Source: Pokkaliibacter sp046614695 (GTDB lineage: Bacteria > Pseudomonadota > Gammaproteobacteria > Pseudomonadales > Balneatricaceae). From it: a stretch of 64,000 nt of DNA. This document shows, one piece after another, positions 8,970-16,715 of the stretch. Numbering within the stretch: position 1 is the first letter of the stretch; every line of letters starts with the position of its first letter. The notes beneath the pieces were generated by a model, which made no database searches, had not been told where the DNA came from, and saw only the letters and a list, made by a program, of their open reading frames with translations. The position numbers and the translations under genes are program-made. Location: NCBI RefSeq assembly GCF_046614695.1, contig NZ_JBKKHQ010000017.1, positions 62,001 to 126,000 of the forward strand. Reading direction: 5' to 3'.

Positions 8970-10688
8970 TTATCGCAAAAAATTATCCCGCAGTAGCGAT
9001 ACCACTTCATCGGCGCGGCCATTTAGTACGGCTTTGACGCCAAAGAGAGCGGTGGAGGCGACTTGTCCTGCTTCAATTTTAGGTGGCATGACCAGCTCCA
9101 TGCGGCTGACCCGCACATCCAGTAAAGCCGGGCCGGGTGCGGCGAGCCACTGGCTCATGGCGCCTTCGAGCTGCTCCATCTTTTCGACGCGCCAGCCATC
9201 CATGCCGACCGCCTGAGCGACGCGGGCAAAGTCCGGGTTTTTCAGATCCGTAAAGGCATCCAGCAACCCCGAGACGCGCTGTTCCATTTCCACAAATGCG
9301 AGAGACTCGTTATTGAAAATCAATAACTTAACGGGGATTTGCTCTTGCACCAGTGTGAGTAAATCGCCCATCAGCATGGTCATGCCGCCATCGCCGCACA
9401 TGGCGATGACCTGCCGGTCGGGATAGGCTTTGCTGATACCGAGGGCTTCGGGATAGGCATTGGCCATGGTGCCGTGCAGCAGGCTGGTGAGGAACCGACG
9501 CTGGCCAGAGGTGCGCAAATGGCGCAGTAGCCAGACCATGGGCGAGCCGCCATCAGCGGTGAAAATCGCATCGGGCGCAGCCATCCGGTTGAGTTGGTGA
9601 GCAACGGTTTGCGGGTGGATCAGGCCATGCTCAGAGACCGATTCGCTCTCGTAGCTTTTCAGGTCTTTTTGCCATTGTTCAAGGGCACGCTGAAGATGCT
9701 TGTCACTGCGACTTTTCTGCTGATCAATCAGGGGCATCAGCGCTTTGAGTGTCGTGGCCACATCGCCGACCAGACCCAGATGCACCGGGCTGCGGCGGCC
9801 AAGGTTCTGGGCTTCAATATCGATCTGCACGACCCTGGCTTTCTCAGGATAAAACTGGGTATAAGCGAAATCCGTGCCGAGGCAGAGCAGCAGATCGCAG
9901 TCGGCAACCGCTTCCATGCCGGCCTGATTGCCGAGAATCCCGGTCATGCCGATGTGATAAGGATTGTTGGGCTCGATAAATTCTTTGGAGCGAGTGCTGT
10001 GAGCAATCGGGGCGTTCAGGGTTTTGGCGAGGGCCAGCAGTTCCTGATGAGCGTCTTTGGCGCCAATACCTGCATAGAGGGTAATGCGTTCAGCCTCGTT
10101 GATCAGACCGGCCAGTTGCTGTAGCTCGGTGTCGCTGGGCAGCGCACGGGGCGCAGGGCGGTGTACTGACCAGGCCAATGCATCCTTGGTGGTTTCCTCA
10201 AACATGTCGCCATTGACGATAATGACCGCCACGCCTTTCTTGTTGAGCGCCGCCTGGGCGGCCTGAACGGTGATACGCTTGGCCTGATCCGGATGGCTGA
10301 TGCGTGCACAGAACACCGAACATTGTTCATAAAGTTTGGCCTGATCGACTTCCTGCGGGAAGTTAAGGCCTTCCTGGGTGCGGTCGACGGTGGAGGCAAT
10401 CAGCAGCACGGGCGCACCGTTACGGTGGCTCTCAAAGATGCCGTTGATAAAGTGCAGGCTACCGGGGCCGCACGTGCCCGCACAGACGGCCAGTTCGCCG
10501 GTCATATAGGCTTCGCCACCGGCGGCCATGGCGCCGACTTCCTCATGGCGCACATGTATCCATTCCAGTTCAGAGTCGCGAATGGTGTCCGTCAGGTGGT
10601 TAATGGTATCGCCGACGATGCCGTAGCAGCGCTGGGCACCTGCCTCAAGCAGGGTATCGACAATAATGCGCGAAACGTTCCGGCTCAT
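8970..10688 (-). CDS. poxB: Pyruvate dehydrogenase (quinone)/pyruvate oxidase
   Basis: 572 residues, the same length as E. coli PoxB and collinear with it from N- to C-terminus (RHEEVGAMAAGGEA, CAGTCGPGSLHFINGIF, C-terminal GRADEVVSLLRDNFLR). It is a ThDP-, FAD- and quinone-dependent enzyme converting pyruvate to acetate and CO2 at the inner membrane. Glu50 is the ThDP-activating glutamate. The ThDP/Mg2+ motif runs GDGGMTMLMGD to FNN, and the C-terminal membrane-binding segment is present. AAAGGA lies 8 nt before the ATG. The start overlaps the stop of the upstream glutamate-synthase-like gene by 4 bp, so they are translationally coupled. A strong terminator follows. Confidence 0.93.
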   Translation of the reverse strand: MSRNVSRIIVDTLLEAGAQRCYGIVGDTINHLTDTIRDSELEWIHVRHEEVGAMAAGGEAYMTGELAVCAGTCGPGSLHFINGIFESHRNGAPVLLIASTVDRTQEGLNFPQEVDQAKLYEQCSVFCARISHPDQAKRITVQAAQAALNKKGVAVIIVNGDMFEETTKDALAWSVHRPAPRALPSDTELQQLAGLINEAERITLYAGIGAKDAHQELLALAKTLNAPIAHSTRSKEFIEPNNPYHIGMTGILGNQAGMEAVADCDLLLCLGTDFAYTQFYPEKARVVQIDIEAQNLGRRSPVHLGLVGDVATTLKALMPLIDQQKSRSDKHLQRALEQWQKDLKSYESESVSEHGLIHPQTVAHQLNRMAAPDAIFTADGGSPMVWLLRHLRTSGQRRFLTSLLHGTMANAYPEALGISKAYPDRQVIAMCGDGGMTMLMGDLLTLVQEQIPVKLLIFNNESLAFVEMEQRVSGLLDAFTDLKNPDFARVAQAVGMDGWRVEKMEQLEGAMSQWLAAPGPALLDVRVSRMELVMPPKIEAGQVASTALFGVKAVLNGRADEVVSLLRDNFLR

Positions 10689-12364
10689 AGTTCGTATCCT
10701 TTCTGCTGATTAATTTTGCTCTTGCGGAAGGCGTCCACCAGATCCGTGCGTGGCGCGAACGTATCCGCATCAGCGGCCTTCCACCAGGCGGCGTAAGGCG
10801 TTTCTTCAGGTTCATCCAGCAGGATGTTACGGGGCAGGAAGGGGTGGATTTCGATGAGGGGTTTGGACTGAGTGGCATCAATGCGTGCGGTGAGGTGATG
10901 GGCATCCAGATCCTTGGGGTGGGTGTGGCCCGCGGAGGAGACGATATCCATCAGTGCTTCGATCGTTTTTTCATGGAAGCGGGCGGCGCGTTCCGCCTGC
11001 ACATCAACGACCAGGCCGCGCTGACGCCAGGCATCCTGTGTGGTGATGCCAGTGGGGCAGGTGCCTAGATGGCAACGTTTGGCCTGAATACAGCCGATGG
11101 AGAACATAAAGGCGCGGGCCGCATTACACCAGTCAGCGCCGAGGGCGAGGTTTTTGGCAAGGCCCATGCCGGAGTAGATTTTGCCGCTGGCCGCGAGTTT
11201 CACATGCTGACGAAGACCTGTGCCGACGAGGGCATTACGCACCAGCACCAACCCTTCGGTGAGCGGCATGCCCACCCAGTCGGAGAGTTCCTGGGGCGCT
11301 GCGCCGGTGCCGCCTTCGCCGCCGTCAACGACGATATAGTCCGGGTAGATGCCCGTCTTGAGCATGGCTTTCATCAGCGCAAAGACTTCATGCGGCAAAC
11401 CCACGCAGAACTTGAGACCGACAGGTTTGCCGCCGGATAGCTCACGCATTTTGGCAACAAACTCCAGCATCTCCACGGGGGTTGAGAAGGCGGAATGGCC
11501 GTGGGGTGAGAGGCAGTCCTGGAAGACGGGAATGCGGCGGGCCTCAGCGATTTCCGGTGTGACCTTGGCGCCGGGCAGCATACCGCCATGGCCGGGTTTG
11601 GCACCCTGATTCAGTTTGATTTCGGTCATCTTCACCACATCCTGCTGGGCCTGATCGGCAAAGAGGTGTGGGTCAAAATTGCCCTTGTCATCGCGGCAGC
11701 CGAAGTAACCGGTACCCAGTTCCCAAACGATATCGCCGCCGTGTTTAAGGTGGTATTTACTGAGGCCGCCTTCGCCGGTGTCATGGTAGAAGTTGCCGAT
11801 CTTCGCGCCCTTGTTCAGGGCTTCAATGGCTTTGGCGGAGAGGGCGCCAAAACTCATGGCGGAGATATTCAGTACCGAGGCATCGTAGGGTTTGCTGGTC
11901 TGCTCGTTGCCGATGGTGACGCGGGGGTCTTTTTCCGGCTCATTGGCGGGTGCCATGGAATGGGAAACCCAGATATAGCCTTCACGGTCGACTTCCTGTT
12001 CGGTGCCGAAAGGCTGGGTATCGGTTTTGCCGCGAGCACGGGCATGCACCAGGTTGCGGGCTTCAAAGGAGTAGGGCGTCCCCTCCAGATCCCCTTCAAC
12101 AATGTACTGGCGAAGGAAAGGGCGCAGATCGTAAAACAGCCAGCGAATGCGAGCGGCGACGGGATAGTTACGGGTCAGGGTGAATTCACGCTGGTTGAAG
12201 TCATAGATGCCGAAAATGATCACGGCAACACTGACGACAGCGATAATCCAGAACCAGGGGCCGGGATAGAGCGAAATGCTGGCGAGAATCAGCACCAGTA
12301 CGGCGACCAGTGGCACGATGGCCCGAATAGCAAATTCAGAAAGGTGGTTTAACAAGCTTTTCAT
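10685..12364 (-). CDS. FMN-binding glutamate synthase family protein, membrane-anchored
   Basis: 559 residues from ATG 12364 (AAGGA 9 nt upstream; a TTG two codons earlier is too close to that site). Two TM helices (about 10-50) precede a TIM-barrel FMN domain of the glutamate synthase alpha-chain type: KPGHGGMLPG, VDGGEGGTGAAPQE, and a Cys cluster GCIQAKRCHLGTCPTG that probably holds an iron-sulfur centre. It lacks the amidotransferase domain, so it is not a complete GOGAT. The reaction of such stand-alone proteins is not established. The 4-bp overlap with poxB suggests a linked membrane redox role (inference). Confidence 0.85.
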   Translation of the reverse strand: MKSLLNHLSEFAIRAIVPLVAVLVLILASISLYPGPWFWIIAVVSVAVIIFGIYDFNQREFTLTRNYPVAARIRWLFYDLRPFLRQYIVEGDLEGTPYSFEARNLVHARARGKTDTQPFGTEQEVDREGYIWVSHSMAPANEPEKDPRVTIGNEQTSKPYDASVLNISAMSFGALSAKAIEALNKGAKIGNFYHDTGEGGLSKYHLKHGGDIVWELGTGYFGCRDDKGNFDPHLFADQAQQDVVKMTEIKLNQGAKPGHGGMLPGAKVTPEIAEARRIPVFQDCLSPHGHSAFSTPVEMLEFVAKMRELSGGKPVGLKFCVGLPHEVFALMKAMLKTGIYPDYIVVDGGEGGTGAAPQELSDWVGMPLTEGLVLVRNALVGTGLRQHVKLAASGKIYSGMGLAKNLALGADWCNAARAFMFSIGCIQAKRCHLGTCPTGITTQDAWRQRGLVVDVQAERAARFHEKTIEALMDIVSSAGHTHPKDLDAHHLTARIDATQSKPLIEIHPFLPRNILLDEPEETPYAAWWKAADADTFAPRTDLVDAFRKSKINQQKGYEL

Positions 12365-12370
12365 ACGCAA

Positions 12371-12787
12371 GGTTCCTTATCGAGCGTGGCGAAGCAACAG
12401 GAGGTTCCTGACTCTTGGGGAGCTGGCTCAGGAATCACAGGTCGTCCGTGCCGGTGTTTCGCTGCCATGGGTTACTAATCCAGCCAGCGCGAGGTGAAGC
12501 TGTGCAGGAAAAGGGTAAATGTGCGGCAACCATGAAGGTGATGCCTGACGAAGCAGGCGACTTGAGCATAGACCTTCGGCTGCGGCTTTGCTGCTGAGGA
12601 GAGCACGGAGCATGCCGCAAGTGTTGCGCAAGGGGCTACAGAATGGGCGGGAAGCATAAATGTGCAAGAAAATGGAACTTCTGCTGAATGGCAGCCACTT
12701 ACTTTCACGATGGGACTTTTGTACTGTCTCGCCCGGCGTTAAGAGCTGGTAAACTGACGACGTTTTTCTATCCACAGGTAATGCTTT
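12371..12787. other. Intergenic region without a supported gene
   Basis: About 417 bp between divergent genes. The only structure noticed is a near-repeat, TGTGCAGGAAAAGGG at 12501-12515 and TGTGCAAGAAAATGG at 12661-12675 (two mismatches). Overlapping short ORFs here have no ribosome site and no recognisable protein character. Confidence 0.5.
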
Positions 12788-13234
12788 ATGGACCGTGTAG
12801 CCTCCATGACCTCACAGATGAGCCCGTTCGCTGATGCGTTCAACGGCGGTTCGTCCATGTTTGGCGATCAGGGTGGTTTACTCGGTAAAGGGCCTACCGA
12901 ACTGGGTGGCACTCAGGCGCTGGATTTTGGCGGCGGTCAGGATGCTCCCAAGGAAAACTTCTCGCAGAACGCGCCTTCTCCGGGTGGAGCTGATCTCTTC
13001 GGCTCCGGTTCAGACAAGGTCTCCGATCTGCTGAAGGATATGCTTTCCTCCTTTTTTCAGTCGTTTAAAACCGATACCCAGAACGGTGTGAACCCCTCAA
13101 GTCAGGGTGGCTTTGGTGCCAGCATCGGCCCTGTCGGCGGCAAAACGGGTGGTAATACACTGGCCGTGGCCGGTGCCGATCAGGGCGCTGCGGGTCAGTT
13201 TAATACCCGCTATCAACGCCCCGTCGAATACTGA
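12788..13234 (+). CDS. Gly/Ser-rich low-complexity protein, hypothetical
   Basis: 148 residues with no Cys, Trp or His, rich in Gly, Ser, Asp and Gln. A single amphipathic helix lies in the middle (KVSDLLKDMLSSFFQSF, about 77-93), and there is no signal peptide. CAGGT lies about 10 nt before the ATG and a strong terminator follows, so it is a genuine monocistronic gene. The composition is reminiscent of harpin-like or other disordered secreted/helper proteins, but no family is recognised and there is no type III secretion gene in the window. Function unknown. Confidence 0.65.
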   Translation: MDRVASMTSQMSPFADAFNGGSSMFGDQGGLLGKGPTELGGTQALDFGGGQDAPKENFSQNAPSPGGADLFGSGSDKVSDLLKDMLSSFFQSFKTDTQNGVNPSSQGGFGASIGPVGGKTGGNTLAVAGADQGAAGQFNTRYQRPVEY

Positions 13235-13264
13235 TTCACTTCACCGCATCGATTGCCGGTGAAT

Positions 13265-13300
13265 GAAAAAAAGGCGACCCAATGGGTCGCCTTTTTTATT
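13265..13300. terminator. Bidirectional Rho-independent terminator
   Basis: GGCGACCC (13273-13280) pairs with GGGTCGCC (13284-13291) across a 3-nt loop, with an A-tract on the left and TTTTTT on the right. It serves the Gly-rich gene on the plus strand and eptA on the minus strand. Confidence 0.9.
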
Positions 13301-13322
13301 GTCTGCATTATTTACCGCAGGA

Positions 13323-14975
13323 TTAGCTGCCGGTGGCGCAGCCGTGGAACATGTCATCCTTGGATTCATATACGGAGGTCTGAATTTTCAGCATGCCGAG
13401 CATGGTGGAGAAAAGGTTGTCCTGACTGAAGGGCTCCTTGGTCTTGTCGCGCATACAGCTTTGGTTGATGCCGTAAGTGGCAGTGAATCCTTGCGATAGC
13501 CAATAGAACATGGGGACATGCTTCTGCTCGATGGGCGCCAGCATGTAAGGCATGCCATGCAGATAAATGCCGTTCTCTCCCAGCGACTCACCGTGATCCG
13601 CCAGATAGACCATGGCGGTGTTGTAGTCGCCATTTTCCTGTTTCAGCCAGTCAATAACGCCTGCCAGGAAAGTATCGGTGTAGCGCATGGTGTTGTCGTA
13701 AGTGTTGATCAGTGCTTCGCTGCTGCAATTCTGCAGCTGATTGGTTTCACACTCGGGCGTGTAGACTTTGAACGCCGATGGGTAGCGGTGGTAGTAGTCC
13801 GGCCCATGGCTGCCATGCTGATGCAGCACGATAAAGACATCTTTGTTGTCGGCGGGCAGTGCCTCTTTCAGCTTGTCGAGCATCACCAGATCAAAGCACT
13901 CGCGATCATTACAGTGCTCGGGGTCTTTCCAATGGCGCATATCGGTCTCGCCAACACGGTCGCAGGCGCCATAGCAGCCGGAGTTGTTGTCACGCCAGAT
14001 CACATCGACACCGGCATGATTCAGCACATCCAGCAGACCTTCCTGTGCCAGCCCTTTGCGGGTGTCATAGTCATCACGGTGATAGGCCGAGAACATGCAG
14101 GGGACGGAAACGGCAGTGTTGGTGCCGCAGGACGTAAACTGCTCGAAATTCACCAGCTCATCTTTCATGGCGGCCAGCTTGGGCGTGGTTTCACGGCGGT
14201 AACCATTCAAACCAAAGTGATCGGCGCGGCCGGTTTCACCCACTACCAGTACAGTCAGTGTCGGCTTATCGCGATGGGTCAGTACCTGTTTTGCATCGGT
14301 GCCATAAGGCTTGGCAATGATAGGCCCGGTCGGTTCCTTGAAGGCATAAGCACCCGCAGCGTAGAGGTAGCTCATGGGAATGACTTTCTGACGGACTTCC
14401 TTGTGGTTACGGAAGAAGGAGGCGTAATCCTGCGACATGCTAAAGAGCAGGCCGACCAGTACCGCGAGCACGCCAACCATGAGTGCCGGGCGCTGCCAGA
14501 GCTCGCGTTTGAAACGAGGGAACGTCGGTTTAATACGCAGCACCACAAGGGTTGGAATCACGCCAAGCACCAGCAGATACGCCAGCAGCTGTGGGCTGAA
14601 CAGGGCGCCGGCTTCAGCCGGGTCGGTTGACATCGTGTTCTGCATCATCGAGCTGTCAAAGACTATGCCGTACGTCTGCATAAAGTAGGACACCGCCGCG
14701 CCGGTAAAGAACAGGAAGATGGCGATTGGCTTGTTCAGCCTGGGCAATGAAATCAGCGTGAGCACCAGAAAGGTCAGACCGCCCACCAACAGGCTGATAT
14801 TGACAGTGAAAAGCACACCGCGAACGCTGTTGGGCGCATCAACCTGCCATAGCGCTTTATAGAATGGCGCGTTGTAGGCCAGGGTCATAAAAGCGCTGAT
14901 GAGCGCATTAAACAGGTGATGGTTCATTCGCCAGGCAGGGCGGAACCAGCGGCGTAATTCGTTTGCGAAAGCCAT
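13323..14975 (-). CDS. eptA: Lipid A phosphoethanolamine transferase
   Basis: 550 residues. Five N-terminal TM helices (to about residue 180) are followed by a periplasmic sulfatase-fold domain. The zinc and catalytic residues of the EptA/MCR family are present: Glu247 in VVGETGRADH, nucleophile Thr285 in SCGTNTAVSVPC, and the ADHGES...LHG cluster near the C-terminus. Several Cys pairs match the family's disulfides. The enzyme moves phosphoethanolamine from phosphatidylethanolamine to lipid A, lowering negative charge and polymyxin binding, and leaves diacylglycerol. It is downstream of dgkA and a PAP2 phosphatase on the same strand, a context that recycles that diacylglycerol. Confidence 0.92.
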   Translation of the reverse strand: MAFANELRRWFRPAWRMNHHLFNALISAFMTLAYNAPFYKALWQVDAPNSVRGVLFTVNISLLVGGLTFLVLTLISLPRLNKPIAIFLFFTGAAVSYFMQTYGIVFDSSMMQNTMSTDPAEAGALFSPQLLAYLLVLGVIPTLVVLRIKPTFPRFKRELWQRPALMVGVLAVLVGLLFSMSQDYASFFRNHKEVRQKVIPMSYLYAAGAYAFKEPTGPIIAKPYGTDAKQVLTHRDKPTLTVLVVGETGRADHFGLNGYRRETTPKLAAMKDELVNFEQFTSCGTNTAVSVPCMFSAYHRDDYDTRKGLAQEGLLDVLNHAGVDVIWRDNNSGCYGACDRVGETDMRHWKDPEHCNDRECFDLVMLDKLKEALPADNKDVFIVLHQHGSHGPDYYHRYPSAFKVYTPECETNQLQNCSSEALINTYDNTMRYTDTFLAGVIDWLKQENGDYNTAMVYLADHGESLGENGIYLHGMPYMLAPIEQKHVPMFYWLSQGFTATYGINQSCMRDKTKEPFSQDNLFSTMLGMLKIQTSVYESKDDMFHGCATGS

Positions 14976-15005
14976 GGGTAAGACTATCCAGCTAATTGTT
15001 ATTCG

Positions 15006-15776
15006 TTAATTCGATGATGCTGCGAACACCGTGGTGCTGGAGACAGCAGCACGGCGTGGGGCAAAGAAAAACCAGTAAAGGCAAAGGCTGATGCTCCAGC
15101 AGATCGTCAGCGTCCATACGTCATGCATGATGAAGTGGGCACCGCGTAACTGTTGGGAAAAGCCAAACACCAGCCCAAGACCGAGTCCGAACGCCAGAGC
15201 GGCAAAGCGCCAGCGAGGAAATGCCTGACGGGCAAAGAAGTACAGCGCGACCCAGATATACCCGGCTGTCGCATGGCCTGCCGGAAAGCAGCGGCCGGGG
15301 CCGGGGTTATTGGGGTCGAGTAATTGTGAGATTAGTGTGCGGTAGGGCAGCCCGCCACCATAGCGGGTGAATTCCCACGGACAATTCACATGGGTGAAGC
15401 CTTTGAGCAAGGGAATTGTCATTGAGCCTAAAATCAGGCTTAAAAGAAGGACGCCCAGTGCACGGCAATAACCACGGAGTTTTTCAATACGGAAGCTGGC
15501 CAACCAGCAAGCAAATACCACGACAGCCAGCACAATGGAGAAATTTTTGCCGATCTGGTGGATCAGGTCATCTGTGAACCAGTTGCGCTTGAGCGCCCAT
15601 TGATGGCCTTCGAGGTTGTAGAAGAAGTCAGCCAGCAGTACGTCCAGATCCCAGTGGGTACTGGCAAACAGGATGATGCTCAAGGTCAGTAACGGGCACA
15701 GTAGATGTCCCTGCCAGAATGCCCAGCCGTTGGCGTCAGGCTTTGTCGCCTCAGTCAGTCTTACACGAGAATACAT
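15006..15776 (-). CDS. PAP2-family membrane phosphatase
   Basis: 256 residues from ATG 15776 (GGAG 7 nt upstream; the GTG two codons earlier is only 1 nt from that site). Six TM helices. The PAP2 motifs are variant but recognisable: KGFTHVNCPW (CP where many members have RP), CFPAGHATAGY (PAGH for PSGH) and RGAHFIMHDVW. This variant subclass is common near phosphoethanolamine transferases. Likely substrates are lipid A or undecaprenyl/phosphatidyl phosphates at the periplasmic face (inference). It overlaps the dgkA stop by 16 bp and precedes eptA by 30 bp. Confidence 0.85.
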   Translation of the reverse strand: MYSRVRLTEATKPDANGWAFWQGHLLCPLLTLSIILFASTHWDLDVLLADFFYNLEGHQWALKRNWFTDDLIHQIGKNFSIVLAVVVFACWLASFRIEKLRGYCRALGVLLLSLILGSMTIPLLKGFTHVNCPWEFTRYGGGLPYRTLISQLLDPNNPGPGRCFPAGHATAGYIWVALYFFARQAFPRWRFAALAFGLGLGLVFGFSQQLRGAHFIMHDVWTLTICWSISLCLYWFFFAPRRAAVSSTTVFAASSN

Positions 15777-16117
15777 AGCCACACTCCGGCTGCGACCAGC
15801 AGGGCCACAGTGACTGCGGCGGAGCCGATGTCTTTGGCCATGCCGCTTAAGGGGTGATGCTCGTGACCGATACGGTCGATGGTCGCTTCGATGGCGCTGT
15901 TGAGCAGCTCAACAATCAGCACCAGGCCGAGAGAGGCAATCATCAGCGCGCGCTCAACCCCGGTCACTGGCAGAAAGCACGCCGTAGGAACCAGCACCAG
16001 TAGCGCAAGAATTTCCTGACGTACGGCCGCTTCGTTTTGCCAGGCGGCGCGAAGGCCCTGCCAGCTGTACCGTGAGGCATGCCAGAGGCGAGTCAAACCG
16101 GGGGCTTGCTGTTTCAT
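15761..16117 (-). CDS. dgkA: Diacylglycerol kinase
   Basis: 118 residues with three TM helices and the DgkA signature ELLNSAIEATIDRI...HPLSGMAKDIGSAAV, matching E. coli DgkA nearly residue for residue. It phosphorylates diacylglycerol to phosphatidic acid at the inner membrane with ATP. GGAG lies 7 nt before the ATG. It is first in the dgkA-PAP2-eptA unit. Since EptA releases diacylglycerol from phosphatidylethanolamine, DgkA here likely detoxifies and recycles that by-product. Confidence 0.94.
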   Translation of the reverse strand: MKQQAPGLTRLWHASRYSWQGLRAAWQNEAAVRQEILALLVLVPTACFLPVTGVERALMIASLGLVLIVELLNSAIEATIDRIGHEHHPLSGMAKDIGSAAVTVALLVAAGVWLCILV

Positions 16118-16191
16118 CGAAAGGCTCCGATAGCAGTTTGGAGCCCATTGTGGTGAGTGAAACTTAACTCTTGCTTAAGGGATCATGAAAC

Positions 16192-16225
16192 GAAAAAGGC
16201 CGGATCATTGCGTTGATCCGGCCTT
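16192..16225 (-). terminator. Rho-independent terminator after META lipoprotein gene
   Basis: AAGGCCGGATCA (16196-16207) pairs with TGATCCGGCCTT (16214-16225). In the minus direction it is followed by TTTTCG. It separates the fdhD-oxidoreductase-META unit from dgkA. Confidence 0.8.
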
Positions 16226-16277
16226 GGGAGAAAAGCGCTTCACTGCGCGATGCAGTGGAGCGTTATCTGAAAGGAGG

Positions 16278-16706
16278 TTACATCTCAGGTGCAGCCTTGA
16301 AGCGTAGCAGCGGCTGCTGGTCTGCGTTCATCAGCCACAGCTCAGTGCCTTTGGCTTCCCAGCTGCGTACGGAGCTCAGGGCATCCATATAACGCTGCTC
16401 GGTGTTCATGTCACGGCAGGCCATCTTGGTGGAGATCAGCGGTTCAAAGCTCATGCGACCACCATAGAGGCTGTATGTGCCGCTAAAGCGGTTACAGCCA
16501 CTGTAACCCGATACCTGATTGCCCTGAGTGGCAAACTGAATCGATAGAGGTCGCGTCGTCTCCACGGTCACAGGCTGATCCAGCACCTGATAAAGCTGCC
16601 AGTCTGTACCCTGTAATGGCTCGGTCTGACCGCGCTCATTGGCAGGAGTCAGTGAACAGCCAGCGATCAGGGCGACCGCTGGCAAGACAAGTAGCAAACG
16701 CGTCAT
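16278..16706 (-). CDS. META-domain lipoprotein (HslJ-like)
   Basis: 142 residues with a lipoprotein signal (LIAGC, Cys17 lipidated) and one META domain containing GCNRFSGTYSL, MSFEPLISTKMAC and the E..YMDAL helix, as in HslJ of E. coli, an outer-membrane protein linked to novobiocin tolerance and heat shock. GAGGA lies 6 nt before the ATG. It begins 9 bp after the oxidoreductase stop and probably shares its transcript. Its link to that enzyme is unclear. Confidence 0.86.
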   Translation of the reverse strand: MTRLLLVLPAVALIAGCSLTPANERGQTEPLQGTDWQLYQVLDQPVTVETTRPLSIQFATQGNQVSGYSGCNRFSGTYSLYGGRMSFEPLISTKMACRDMNTEQRYMDALSSVRSWEAKGTELWLMNADQQPLLRFKAAPEM

Positions 16707-16715
16707 TCGACGTCC

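Noticed and set aside
12428..12775. 115-codon minus-strand ORF upstream of the Gly-rich gene
   Set aside because: No ribosome site, odd composition, overlapped by several equally poor frames.
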